From contig NW_027207213.1 in NCBI RefSeq assembly GCF_963455315.2, forward strand, positions 2,170,001 to 2,234,000: a stretch of 64,000 bases of DNA. The letters are read 5' to 3'. Positions 47,105 through 59,516 of the stretch are shown in pieces. Position 1 is the stretch's first letter. The number at the start of each line of letters is the position of its first letter. The notes below the pieces were generated by a model, which was not told the origin of the DNA, made no database searches, and worked only from the letters and a program-made list of their open reading frames with translations. Source of the stretch: Globicephala melas (lineage: Eukaryota > Chordata > Mammalia > Artiodactyla > Delphinidae). Made by a program: the position numbers and the translations under genes.

Positions 47105-49450
47105 GTACGACAACGCTTTAGGGGGAGTGTACGTGTGATGGCGCGAGTTAGTGTCAGCGTACGGGTTAGGATTAGGGGACGGGTGAGGGTCAGGCTTCGG
47201 GGAAGGGTTAGGGTTAGGGTTCGGGCTAGGGTTAGGGTTAGGGGACGGGGACGGTTTAGGGTCCAGGTGAGGGTACGACAACGCTTTAGGGGGAGCGTAC
47301 GTGTGAGGGCGCGGGTTAGTGTCAGCGTACGGGTTAGGTTTAGGGGACGGGTGAGGGTCAGGCTTCGGGGAAGTGTTAGGGTTAGGGTTCGGGCTAGGGT
47401 TAGGGTTAGGGGACGGGGACGGTTTAGGGTCCAGGTGAGGGTACGACAACGCTTTAGGGGGAGCGTACGTGTGAGGGCGCGGGTTAGTGTCAGCGTACGG
47501 GTTAGGATTAGGGGACGGGTGAGGGTCAGGCTTCGGGGAAGGGTTAGGGTTAGGGTTCGGGATAGGGTTAGGGTTAGGGGACGGGGACGGTTTAGGGTCC
47601 AGGTGAGTGTACGACAACGCTTTAGGGGGAGCGTACGTGTGAGGGCGCGGGTTAGTGTCAGCGTACGGGTTAGGATTAGGGGACGGGTGAGGGTCAGGCT
47701 TCGGGGAAGGGTTAGGGTTAGGGTTCGGGCTAGGGTTAGGGTTAGGGGACGGGGACGGTTTAGGGTCCAGGTGAGGGTACGACAACGCTTTAGGGGGAGC
47801 GTATGTGTGAGGGCGCGGGTTAGTGTCAGCGTACGGGTTAGGATTAGGGGACGGGTGAGGGTCAGGCTTCGGGGAAGGGTTAGGGTTAGGGTTCGGGCCA
47901 GGGTAAGGCTTAGGGGACGGGGACGGTATAGGGTCCAGGTGAGGGTACGACAACGCTTTAGGGGGAGCGTACGTGTGCGGGAGCGGGTTAGCGTCAGCGT
48001 ACGGGTTAGGATTAGGGGACGGGTGAGGGTCAGGCTTCGGGGAAGGGTTAGGGTTAGGGTTCGGGCTAGGGTTAGGGTTAGGGGACGGGGACGGTTTAGG
48101 GTACAGGTGAGTGTACGACAACGCTTTAGGGGGAGCGTACGTGTGAGGGCGCGGGTTAGCGTCAGCGTACGGGTTAGGATTAGGGGACGGGTGAGGGTCA
48201 GGCTTCGGGGAAGTGTTAGGGTTCGGGCTAGCGTTAGGGTTAGGGGACGGGGACGGTTTAGGGTCCAGGTGAGGGTACGACAACGCTTTAGGGGGAGCGT
48301 ACGTGTGAGGGCGCGGGTTAGTGTCAGCGTACGGGTTAGGATTAGGGGACGGGTGAGGGTCAGGCTTCGGGGAAGGGTTAGGGTTAGGGTTCGGGCTAGG
48401 GTTAGGGTTAGGGGACGGGGACGGTTTAGGGTCCAGGTGAGGGTACGACAGCGTTTTAGGGGGAGAGTACGTGTGAGGGCGCGGGTTAGCGTCAGCGTAC
48501 GGGTTAGGATTAGGGGACGGGTGAGGGTCAGGCTTCGGGGAAGGGTTAGGGTTAGGGTTCGGGCTAGGGTTAGGGTTAGGGGACGGGGACGGTTTAGGGT
48601 CCAGGTGAGGGTACGACAAAGCTTTAGGGGGAGCGTACGTGTGAGGGCGCGGGTTAGCGTCAGCGTACGGGTTAGGATTAGGGGACGGGTGAGGGTCAGG
48701 CTTCGGGGAAGGGTTAGGGTTAGGGTTCGGGCTAGGGTTAGGGTTAGCGGACGGGGACGGTTTAGGGTCCAGGTGAGTGTACGACAACGCTTTAGGCGGA
48801 GCGTACGTGTGAGGGCGCGGGTTAGCGTCAGTGTACGGGTTAGGATTAGGGGACGAGTGAGGGTCAGGCTTCGGGGAAGGGTTAGGGTTAGGGTTCGGGC
48901 TAGGGTTAGGGATAGGGGACGGGGACGGTTTAGGGTCCAGGTGAGGGTACGACAACGCTTTAGGGGGAGCGTACGTGTGAGGGCGCGGGTTAGTGTCAGC
49001 GTACGGGTTAGGATTAGGGGACGGGTGAGGTTCAGGCTTCGGGGAAGGGTTAGGGTTAGGGTTCGGGAAAGGGTTAGGGTTAGGGGACGGGGACGGTTTA
49101 GGGTCCAGGTGAGGGTACGACAACGCTTTAGGGGGAGCGTACGTGTGAGGGCACGGGTTAGCGTAAGCGTACGGGTTAGGATTAGGGGACGGGTGAGTGT
49201 CTGGCTTCGGGGAAGTGTTAGGGTTAGGGTTCGGGCTAGGGTTAGGGTTAGGGGACGGGGACGGTTTAGGGTCCAGGTGAGGGTACGACAACGCTTTAGG
49301 GGGAGCGTACGTGTGAGGGAGCGGGTTAGTGTCAGCGTACGGGTTAGGATTAGGGGACGTGTGAGGGTCAGGCTTCGGGGAAGAGTTAGGGTTAGGGTTC
49401 GGGCTAGGGTTAGGGTTAGGGGACGGGGACGGTTTAGGGTCCAGGTGAGG
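47105..49450 (+). repeat. 14-monomer higher-order repeat, copy 1 of 3 (2,346 bp)
   Basis: Thirteen 168-bp monomers plus one of 162 bp. Ordered marks: GAGTGTACGTGTGATGG, GGCGCGAGTT, GGGATAGGG, GCGTATGTG with GCCAGGGTAAGGC, GTGCGGGAGCGGG, GGTACAGG, the 162-bp monomer at 48113-48274, CGTTTTAGGGGGAGAG, TTAGCGGACGG, GACGAGTGAGG, GGTTCAGGC, GGGAAAGGG and GGGAGCGGG. It directly follows the first short-monomer module. Confidence 0.87.
48113..48274 (+). repeat. Short 162-bp monomer, loss of one hexamer (event 2)
   Basis: One GGGTTA is missing after GGGGAAGTGTTAGG, near 48215-48221, a different place in the monomer from the loss at 20.5 kb. The same loss with the same neighbouring GTGTTAGG variant occurs at 55161-55322, 57507-57668 and 63547-63708, so it arose once and spread by block copying. 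Confidence 0.9.
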
Positions 49451-50122
49451 GTACGACAACGCTTTAGGGGGAGCGTATGTGTGAGGGCGCGGGTTAGTGT
49501 CAGCGTACGGGTTAGGATTAGGGGACGGGTGAGGGTCAGGCTTCGGGGAAGGGTTAGGGTTAGGGTTCGGGCCAGGGTAAGGCTTAGGGGACGGGGACGG
49601 TTTAGGGTCCAGGTGAGGGTACGACAACGCTTTAGGGGGAGCGTACGTGTGAGGGCGCGGGTTAGCGTCAGCGTACGGGTTAGGATTAGGGGAAGGGTGA
49701 GGGTCAGGCTTCGGGGAAGGGTTAGGGTTAGGGTTCGGGCTAGGGTTAGGGTTAGGGGACAGGGACGGTTTAGGGTACAGGTGAGTGTACGACAACGCTT
49801 TAGGGGGAGCGTACGTGTGAGGGCGCGGGTTAGCGTCAGCGTACGGGTTAGGATTAGGGGACGGGTGAGGGTCAGGCTTCGGGGAAGGGTTAGGGTTAGG
49901 GTTCGGGCTAGGGTTAGGGTTAGGGGACGGGGACGGTTTAGGGTCCAGGTGAGGGTACGACAACGCTTTAGTGGGAGCGTACGTGTGAGGGCGCGGGTTA
50001 GTGTCAGCGTACGGGTTAGGATTAGGGGACGGGTGAGGGTCAGGCTTCGGGGATGGGTTAGGGTTAGGGTTCGGGCTAGGGTTAGGGTTAGGGAACGGGG
50101 ACGGTTTAGGGTCCAGGTGAGG
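49451..50122 (+). repeat. Four-monomer flank shared with 58845-59516
   Basis: Both four-monomer stretches directly follow a 14-monomer repeat. They share GCGTATGTG, GCCAGGGTAAGGC, GGACAGGGACGG with GGTACAGG, TTTAGTGGGAG, GGGGATGGGTT and GGGAACGGGG. Differences are GGGGAAGGGTGAGG at 49690 against GGTGACGGGTGAGG at 59083. After this the two stretches diverge. Confidence 0.78.
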
Positions 50123-50290
50123 GTACGACAACGCTTTAGGGGGAGCGTACGTGTGAGGGCGCGGGTTAGTGTCAGCGTACGGGTTAGGATTAGGGGACGG
50201 GTGAGGGTCAGGCTTCGGGGAAGGGTTAGGATTAGGGTTCGGGATAGGGTTAGGGTTAGGGGACGGGGACGGTTTAGGGTCCAGGTGAGG

Positions 50291-50795
50291 GTACGACAAC
50301 GCTTTAGGTGGAGCGTACGTGTGAGGGCGCGGGTTAGTGTCAACGTACGGGTTAGGATTAGGGGACGGGTGAGGGTCAGGCTTCGGGGAAGGGTTAGGGT
50401 TAGGGTTCGGGCTATGGTTAGGGATAGGGGACGGGGACGGTTTAGGGTCCAGGTGAGGGTACGACAACGCTTTAGGGGGAGCGTACGTGTGAGGGCGCGG
50501 CTTAGTGTCGGCGTACGGGTTAGGATTAGGGGACGGGTGAGGGTCAGGCTTCGGGGATGGGTTAGGGTTAGGGTTCGGGCTAGGGTTAGGGTTAGGGGAC
50601 GGGGACGGTTTAGGGTCCAGATGAGGGTACGACAACGCTTTAGGAGGAGCGTACGTGTGAGGGCGTGGGTTAGCGTCAGTGTACGGGTTAGGATTAGGGG
50701 ACGGGTGAGGGTCAGGCTTCGGGGAAGGGTTAGGGTTAGGGTTCGGGCTAGGGTTAGGGTTAGGGGACGGGGACGGTTTAGGGTCCAGGTGAGGG
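50291..50795 (+). repeat. Three-monomer block repeated 13 monomers later (52475-52979)
   Basis: Shared at a 2,184-bp offset: GTCAACGTACG, GGGATAGGGG, GCGGCTTAGTGTCGGCG, GGGGATGGGTT, CCAGATGAGGG, TTTAGGAGGAG and GTCAGTGTACG. Differences include GCTATGGTTAGGG at 50411 and GGTGGAG at 50308 in the first copy, and GGCGCGTGTTAG at 52847 in the second. Confidence 0.75.
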
Positions 50796-53314
50796 TACGA
50801 CAACGCTTTAGGGGGAGCGTATGTGTGAGGGCGCGGGTTAGTGTCAGCGTACGGGTTAGGATTAGGGGACGGGTGAGGGTCAGGCTTCGGGGAAGGGTTA
50901 GGGTTAGGGTTCGGGCCAGGGTAAGGCTTAGGGGACGGGGACGGTTTAGGGTCCAGGTGAGGGTACGACAACGCTTTAGGGGGAGTGTACGTGTGAGGGC
51001 GCGGGTTAGCGTCAGCGTACGGGTTAGGATTAGGGGACGGGTGAGTGTCAGGCTTCGGGGAAGGGTTAGGGTTAGGGTTCGGGCTAGGGTTAGGGTTAGG
51101 GGACAGGGACGGTTTAGGGTACAGGTGAGTGTACGACAACGCTTTAGGGGGAGCGTACGTGTGAGGGCGCGGGTTAGCGTCAGCGTACGGGTTAGGATTA
51201 GGGGACGGGTGAGGTTCAGGCTTTGGGGAAGGGTTAGGGTTAGGGTTCGGGCTAGGGTTAGGGTTAGGGGACGGGGACGGTTTAGGGTCCAGGTGAGGGT
51301 ACGACAACGCTTAAGGGGGAGCGTACGTGTGAGGGCGCGGGTTAGTGTCAGCGTACGGGTTAGGATTAGGGGACGGGTGAGGGTCAGGCTTCGGGGAAGG
51401 GTTAGGGTTAGGGTTCGGGCTAGGGTTAGGGTTAGGGGACGGGGACGGTTTAGGGTCCAGGTGAGTGTACGACAACGCTTTAGGGGGAGCGTACGTGTGA
51501 GGGCGCGGGTTAGTGTCAGCGTACGGGTTAGGATTAGGGGACGGGTGAGGGTCAGGCTTCGGGGAAGGGTTAGGGTTAGGGTTCGGGCTAGGGTTAGGGT
51601 TAGGGGACGGGGACGGTTTAGGGTCCAGGTGAGGGTACGACAACGCTTTAGGGGGAGCGTATGTGTGAGGGCGCGGGTTAGTGTCAGCGTACGGGTTAGG
51701 ATTAGGGGACGGGTGAGGGTCAGGCTTCGGGGAAGGGTTAGGGTTAGGGTTCGGGCCAGGGTAAGGCTTAGGGGACGGGGACGGTTTAGGGTCCAGGTGA
51801 GGGTACGACAACGCTTTAGGGGGAGCGTACGTGTGAGGGCGCGGGTTAGCGTCAGCGTACGGGTTAGGATTAGGGGACGGGTGAGGGTCAGGCTTCGGGG
51901 AAGGGTTAGGGTTAGGGTTCGGGCTAGGTTTAGGGTTAGGGGACAGGGACGGTTTAGGGTACAGGTGAGTGTACGACAACGCTTTAGGGGGAGCGTACGT
52001 GTGAGGGCGCGGGTTAGCGTCAGCGTACGGGTTAGGATTAGGGGACGGGTGAGGTTCAGGCTTCGGGGAAGCGTTAGGGTTAGGGTTCGGGCTAGGGTTA
52101 GGGTTAGGGGACGGGGACGGTTTAGGGTCCAGGTGAGGGTACGACAACGCTTTAGGGGGAGCGTACGTGTGAGGGCGCGGGTTAGTGTCAGCGTACGGGT
52201 TAGGATTAGGGGACGGGTGAGGGTCAGGCTTCGGGGAAGGGTTAGGGTTAGGGTTCGGGCTAGGGTTAGGGTTAGGGGACGGGGACGGTTTAGGGTCCAG
52301 GTGAGGGTATGACAACGCTTTAAGGGGAGCGTACGTGTGAGGGCGCGGGTTAGTGTCAGCGTACGGGTTAGGATTAGGGGACGGGTGAGGGTCAGGCTTC
52401 GGGGAAGGGTTAGGGTTAGGGTTCGGGCTAGGGTTAGGGTTAGGGGACGGGGACGGTTTAGGGTCCAGGTGAGGGTACGACAACGCTTTAGGGGGAGCGT
52501 ACGTGTGAGGGCGCGGGTTAGTGTCAACGTACGGGTTAGGATTAGGGGACGGGTGAGGGTCAGGCTTCGGGGAAGGGTTAGGGTTAGGGTTCGGGCTAGG
52601 GTTAGGGATAGGGGACGGGGACGGTTTAGGGTCCAGGTGAGGGTACGACAACGCTTTAGGGGGAGCGTACGTGTGAGGGCGCGGCTTAGTGTCGGCGTAC
52701 GGGTTAGGATTAGGGGACGGGTGAGGGTCAGGCTTCGGGGATGGGTTAGGGTTAGGGTTCGGGCTAGGGTTAGGGTTAGGGGACGGGGACGGTTTAGGGT
52801 CCAGATGAGGGTACGACAACGCTTTAGGAGGAGCGTACGTGTGAGGGCGCGTGTTAGCGTCAGTGTACGGGTTAGGATTAGGGGACGGGTGAGGGTCAGG
52901 CTTCGGGGAAGGGTTAGGGTTAGGGTTCGGGCTAGGGTTAGGGTTAGGGGACGGGGACGGTTTAGGGTCCAGGTGAGGGTACGACAACGCTTTAGGGGGA
53001 GCGTACGTGTGAGGGCGCGGGTTAGCGTCACCGTACGGGTTAGGATTAGGGGACGGGTGAGGGTCAGGCTTCGGGGAAGGGTTAGGGTTAGGCTTCGGGC
53101 TAGGGTTAGGGTTAGGGGACGGGGACGGTTTAGGGTCCAGGTGAGGGTACGACAACGCTTTAGGGGGAGCGTACGTGTGAGGGCGCGGGTTAGTGTCAGC
53201 GTACGGGTTTGGATTAGGGGACGGGTGAAGGTCAGGCTTCTGGGAAGGGTTAGGGTTAGGGTTCGGGCTAGGGTTAGGGTTAGGGGACGGGGACGGTTTA
53301 GGGTCCAGGTGAGG

Positions 53315-53984
53315 GTACGACAACGCTTTAGGGGGAGCGTACGTGTGAGGGCGCGGGTTAGTGTCAGCGTACGGGTTAGGATTAGGGGACGGGTGAGGGT
53401 CAGCCTTCGGGGAAGGGTTAGGGTTAGGGTTCGGGCTAGGGTTAGGGTTAGGTTTAGGGGACGGTTTAGGGTCCAGGTGAGGGTACGACAACGCTTTAGG
53501 GGGAGCGTACGTGTGAGGGCGCGGGTTAGCGTCAGCGTACGGGTTAGGATTAGGGGACGGGTGAGGGTCAGGCTTCGGGAAGGGTTAGGCTTAGGGTTCG
53601 GGCTAGGGTTAGGGTTAGGGGACGGGGACCGTTTAGGGTCCAGGTGAGGGTACGACAACGCTTTAGGGGGAGCGTACGTGTGAGGGCGCGGGTTAGTGTC
53701 AGCGTACGGGTTAGGATTAGGGGACGGGTGAGGGTCAGCCTTCGGGGAAGGGTTAGGGTTAGGGTTCGGGCTAGGGTTAGGGTTAGGTTTAGGGGACGGT
53801 TTAGGGTCCAGGTGAGGGTACGACAACGCTTTAGGGGGAGCGTACGTGTGAGGGCGCGGGTTAGCGTCAGCGTACGGGTTAGGATTAGGGGACGGGTGAG
53901 GGTCAGGCTTCGGGAAGGGTTAGGCTTAGGGTTCGGGCTAGGGTTAGGGTTAGGGGACGGGGACCGTTTAGGGTCCAGGTGAGG
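53315..53984 (+). repeat. Short-monomer module, copy 2 (two 335-bp dimers)
   Basis: A TTTAGG-replacement monomer (53315-53482) plus a 167-bp monomer (53483-53649) is repeated as 53650-53817 plus 53818-53984. The same variants occur in module copy 1, 42 monomers upstream. A related 167-bp monomer stands alone at 61533-61699. Confidence 0.85.
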
Positions 53985-54152
53985 GTACGACAACGCTTTA
54001 GGGGGAGCGTACGTGTGAGGGCGTGGGTTAGTGTCAGCGTACGGGTTAGGATTAGGGGACGGGTGAGGGTCACGCTTCGGGGAAGGGTTAGGGTTAGGAT
54101 TCGGGCTAGGGTTAGGGTTAGGGGACGGGGACGGTTTAGGGTCCAGGTGAGG

Positions 54153-56498
54153 GTACGACAACGCTTTAGGGGGAGTGTACGTGTGATGGCGCGAGTTAGT
54201 GTCAGCGTACGGGTTAGGATTAGGGGACGGGTGAGGGTCAGGCTTCGGGGAAGGGTTAGGGTTAGGGTTAGGGCTAGGGTTAGGGTTAGGGGACGGGGAC
54301 GGTTTAGGGTCCAGGTGAGGGTACGACAACGCTTTAGGGGGAGCGTACGTGTGAGGGCGCGGGTTAGTGTCAGCGTACGGTTTAGGTTTAGGGGACGGGT
54401 GAGGGTCAGGCTTCGGGGAAGTGTTAGGGTTAGGGTTCGGGCTAGGGATAGGGTTAGGGGACGGGGACGGTTTAGGGTCCAGGTGAGGGTACGACAACGC
54501 TTTAGGGGGAGCGTACGTGTGAGGGCGCGGGTTAGTGTCAGCGTACGGGTTAGGATTAGGGGACGGGTGAGGGTCAGGCTTCGGGGAAGGGTTAGGGTTA
54601 GGGTTCGGGATAGGGTTAGGGTTAGGGGACGGGGACGGTTTAGGGTCCAGGTGAGTGTACGACAACGCTTTAGGGGGAGCGTACGTGTGAGGGCGCGGTT
54701 TAGTGTCAGCGTACGGGTTAGGATTAGGGGACGGGTGAGGGTCAGGCTTCGGGGAAGGGTTAGGGTTAGGGTTCGGGCTAGGGTTAGGGTTAGGGGACGG
54801 GGATGGTTTAGGGTCCAGGTGAGGGTACGACAACGCTTTAGGGGGAGCGTATGTGTGAGGGCGCGGGTTAGTGTCAGCGTACGGGTTAGGATTAGGGGAC
54901 GGGTGAGGGTCAGGCTTCGGGGAAGGGTTAGGGTTAGGGTTCGGGCCAGGGTAAGGCTTAGGGGACGGGGACGGTTTAGGGTCCAGGTGAGGGTACGACA
55001 ACGCTTTAGGGGGAGCGTACGTGTGCGGGAGCGGGTTAGCGTCAGCGTACGGGTTAGGATTAGGGGACGGGTGAGGGTCAGGCTTCGGGGAAGGGTTAGG
55101 GTTAGGGTTCGGGCTAGGGTTAGGGTTAGGGGACGGGGACGGTTTAGGGTACAGGTGAGTGTACGACAACGCTTTAGGGGGAGCGTACGTGTGAGGGCGC
55201 GGGTTAGCGTCAGCGTACGGGTTAGGATTAGGGGACGGGTGAGGGTCAGGCTTCGGGGAAGTGTTAGGGTTCGGGCTAGGGTTAGGGTTAGGGGACGGGG
55301 ACGGTTTAGGGTCCAGGTGAGGGTACGACAACGCTTTAGGGGGAGCGTACGTGTGAGGGCGCGGGTTAGTGTCAGCGTACGGGTTAGGATTAGGGGACGG
55401 GTGAGGGTCAGGCTTCGGGGAAGGGTTAGGGTTAGGGTTCGGGCTAGGGTTAGGGTTAGGGGACGGGGACGGTTTAGGGTCCAGGTGAGGGTACGACAAC
55501 GTTTTAGGGGGAGAGTACGTGTGAGGGCGCGGGTTAGCGTCAGCGTACGGGTTAGGATTAGGGGACGGGTGAGGGTCAGGCTTCGGGGAAGGGTTAGGGT
55601 TAGGGTTCGGGCTAGGGTTAGGGTTAGGGGACGGGGACGGTTTAGGGTCCAGGTGAGGGTACGACAACGCTTTAGGGGGAGCGTACGTGTGAGGGCGCGG
55701 GTTAGCGTCAGCGTACGGGTTAGGATTAGGGGACGGGTGAGGGTCAGGCTTCGGGGAAGGGTTAGGGTTAGGGTTCGGGCTAGGGTTAGGGTTAGCGGAC
55801 GGGGACGGTTTAGGGTCCAGGTGAGTGTACGACAACGCTTTAGGGGGAGCGTACGTGTGAGGGCGCGGGTTAGCGTCAGTGTACGGGTTAGGATTAGGGG
55901 ACGAGTGAGGGTCAGGCTTCGGGGAAGGGTTAGGGTTAGGGTTCGGGCTAGGGTTAGGGATAGGGGACGGGGACGGTTTAGGGTCCAGGTGAGGGTACGA
56001 CAACGCTTTAGGGGGAGCGTACGTGTGAGGGCGCGGGTTAGTGTCAGCGTACGGGTTAGGATTAGGGGACGGGTGAGGTTCAGGCTTCGGGGAAGGGTTA
56101 GGGTTAGGGTTCGGGAAAGGGTTAGGGTTAGGGGACGGGGACGGTTTAGGGTCCAGGTGAGGGTACGAGAACGCTTTAGGGGGAGCGTACGTGTGAGGGC
56201 ACGGGTTAGCGTAAGCGTACGGGTTAGGATTAGGGGACGGGTGAGGGTCTGGCTTCGGGGAAGTGTTAGGGTTAGGGTTCGGGCTAGGGTTAGGGTTAGG
56301 GGACGGGGACGGTTTAGGGTCCAGGTGAGGGTACGACAACGCTTTAGGGGGAGCGTACGTGTGAGGGAGCGGGTTAGTGTCAGCGTACGGGTTAGGATTA
56401 GGGGACGGGTGAGGGTCAGGCTTCGGGGAAGAGTTAGGGTTAGGGTTCGGGCTAGGGTTAGGGTTAGGGGACGGGGACGGTTTAGGGTCCAGGTGAGG
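54153..56498 (+). repeat. 14-monomer higher-order repeat, copy 2 of 3 (2,346 bp)
   Basis: Same ordered marks as 47105-49450, and it too directly follows a short-monomer module. Copy-specific changes include GGGTTAGGGCTAGG near 54265 (TTA in place of TTC), CGGTTTAGGTTTAGG near 54379, GGGATAGGGTTAGG near 54445 and GCGGTTTAGTG near 54697. Most of these also occur in copy 3. Includes the 162-bp monomer 55161-55322. Confidence 0.87.
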
Positions 56499-58844
56499 GT
56501 ACGACAACGCTTTAGGGGGAGTGTACGTGTGATGGCGCGAGTTAGTGTCAGCGTACGGGTTAGGATTAGGGGACGGGTGAGGGTCAGGCTTCGGGGAAGG
56601 GTTAGGGTTAGGGTTAGGGCTAGGGTTAGGGTTAGGGGACGGGGACGGTTTAGGGTCCAGGTGAGGGTACGACAACGCTTTAGGGGGAGCGTACGTGTGA
56701 GGGCGCGGGTTAGTGTCAGCGTACGGTTTAGGTTTAGGGGACGGGTGAGGGTCAGGCTTCGGGGAAGTGTTAGGGTTAGGGTTCGGGCTAGGGATAGGGT
56801 TAGGGGACGGGGACGGTTTAGGGTCCAGGTGAGGGTACGACAACGCTTTAGGGGGAGCGTACGTGTGAGGGCGCGGGTTAGTGTCAGCGTACGGGTTAGG
56901 ATTAGGGGACGGGTGAGGGTCAGGCTTCGGGGAAGGGTTAGGGTTAGGGTTCGGGATAGGGTTAGGGTTAGGGGACGGGGACGGTTTAGGGTCCAGGTGA
57001 GTGTACGACAACGCTTTAGGGGGAGCGTACGTGTGAGGGCGTGGTTTAGTGTCAGCGTACGGGTTAGGATTAGGGGACGGGTGAGGGTCAGGCTTCGGGG
57101 AAGGGTTAGGGTTAGGGTTCGGGCTAGGGTTAGGGTTAGGGGACGGGGATGGTTTAGGGTCCAGGTGAGGGTACGACAACGCTTTAGGGGGAGCGTATGT
57201 GTGAGGGCGCGGGTTAGTGTCAGCGTACGGGTTAGGATTAGGGGACGGGTGAGGGTCAGGCTTCGGGGAAGGGTTAGGGTTAGGGTTCGGGCCAGGGTAA
57301 GGCTTAGGGGACGGGGACGGTTTAGGGTCCAGGTGAGGGTACGACAACGCTTTAGGGGGAGCGTACGTGTGCGGGAGCGGGTTAGCGTCAGCGTACGGGT
57401 TAGGATTAGGGGACGGGTGAGGGTCAGGCTTCGGGGAAGGGTTAGGGTTAGGGTTCGGGCTAGGGTTAGGGTTAGGGGACGGGGACGGTTTAGGGTACAG
57501 GTGAGTGTACGACAACGCTTTAGGGGGAGCGTACGTGTGAGGGCGCGGGTTAGCGTCAGCGTACGGGTTAGGATTAGGGGACGGGTGAGGGTCAGGCTTC
57601 GGGGAAGTGTTAGGGTTCGGGCTAGGGTTAGGGTTAGGGGACGGGGACGGTTTAGGGTCCAGGTGAGGGTACGACAACGCTTTAGGGGGAGCGTACGTGT
57701 GAGGGCGCGGGTTAGTGTCAGCGTACGGGTTAGGATTAGGGGACGGGTGAGGGTCAGGCTTCGGGGAAGGGTTAGGGTTAGGGTTCGGGCTAGGGTTAGG
57801 GTTAGGGGACGGGGACGGTTTAGGGTCCAGGTGAGGGTACGACAACGTTTTAGGGGGAGAGTACGTGTGAGGGCGCGGGTTAGCGTCAGCGTACGGGTTA
57901 GGATTAGGGGACGGGTGAGGGTCAGGCTTCGGGGAAGGGTTAGGGTTAGGGTTCGGGCTAGGGTTAGGGTTAGGGGACGGGGACGGTTTAGGGTCCAGGT
58001 GAGGGTACGACAACGCTTTAGGGGGAGCGTACGTGTGAGGGCGCGGGTTAGCATCAGCGTACGGGTTAGGATTAGGGGACGGGTGAGGGTCAGGCTTCGG
58101 GGAAGGGTTAGGGTTAGGGTTCGGGCTAGGGTTAGGGTTAGCGGACGGGGACGGTTTAGGGTCCAGGTGAGTGTACGACAACGCTTTAGGGGGAGCGTAC
58201 GTGTGAGGGCGCGGGTTAGCGTCAGTGTACGGGTTAGGATTAGGGGACGAGTGAGGGTCAGGCTTCGGGGAAGGGTTAGGGTTAGGGTTCGGGCTAGGGT
58301 TAGGGATAGGGGACGGGGACGGTTTAGGGTCCAGGTGAGGGTACGACAACGCTTTAGGGGGAGCGTACGTGTGAGGGCGCGGGTTAGTGTCAGCGTACGG
58401 GTTAGGATTAGGGGACGGGTGAGGTTCAGGCTTCGGGGAAGGGTTAGGGTTAGGGTTCGGGAAAGGGTTAGGGTTAGGGGACGGGGACGGTTTAGGGTCC
58501 AGGTGAGGGTACGACAACGCTTTAGGGGGAGCGTACGTGTGAGGGCACGGGTTAGCGTAAGCGTACGGGTTAGGATTAGGGGACGGGTGAGGGTCTGGCT
58601 TCGGGGAAGTGTTAGGGTTAGGGTTCGGGCTAGGGTTAGGGTTAGGGGACGGGGACGGTTTAGGGTCCAGGTGAGGGTACGACAACGCTTTAGGGGGAGC
58701 GTACGTGTGAGGGAGCGGGTTAGTGTCAGCGTACGGGTTAGGATTAGGGGACGTGTGAGGGTCAGGCTTCGGGGAAGAGTTAGGGTTAGGGTTCGGGCTA
58801 GGGTTAGGGTTAGGGGACGGGGACGGTTTAGGGTCCAGGTGAGG
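56499..58844 (+). repeat. 14-monomer higher-order repeat, copy 3 of 3 (2,346 bp)
   Basis: Directly tandem to copy 2, with identical length and nearly identical sequence. Private differences include GGCGTGGTTTAG at 57039 and GTTAGCATCAGCG at 58048. Includes the 162-bp monomer 57507-57668. The four monomers after it match those after copy 1, so one more copy probably existed between 49.4 and 58.8 kb in an ancestral array. Confidence 0.87.
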
Positions 58845-59516
58845 GTACGACAACGCTTTAGGGGGAGCGTATGTGTGAGGGCGCGGGTTAGTGTCAGCGT
58901 ACGGGTTAGGATTAGGGGACGGGTGAGGGTCAGGCTTCGGGGAAGGGTTAGGGTTAGGGTTCGGGCCAGGGTAAGGCTTAGGGGACGGGGACGGTTTAGG
59001 GTCCAGGTGAGGGTACGACAACGCTTTAGGGGGAGCGTACGTGTGAGGGCGCGGGTTAGCGTCAGCGTACGGGTTAGGATTAGGTGACGGGTGAGGGTCA
59101 GGCTTCGGGGAAGGGTTAGGGTTAGGGTTCGGGCTAGGGTTAGGGTTAGGGGACAGGGACGGTTTAGGGTACAGGTGAGTGTACGACAACGCTTTAGGGG
59201 GAGCGTACGTGTGAGGGCGCGGGTTAGCGTCAGCGTACGGGTTAGGATTAGGGGACGGGTGAGGGTCAGGCTTCGGGGAAGGGTTAGGGTTAGGGTTCGG
59301 GCTAGGGTTAGGGTTAGGGGACGGGGACGGTTTAGGGTCCAGGTGAGGGTACGACAACGCTTTAGTGGGAGCGTACGTGTGAGGGCGCGGGTTAGTGTCA
59401 GCGTACGGGTTAGGATTAGGGGACGGGTGAGGGTCAGGCTTCGGGGATGGGTTAGGGTTAGGGTTCGGGCTAGGGTTAGGGTTAGGGAACGGGGACGGTT
59501 TAGGGTCCAGGTGAGG

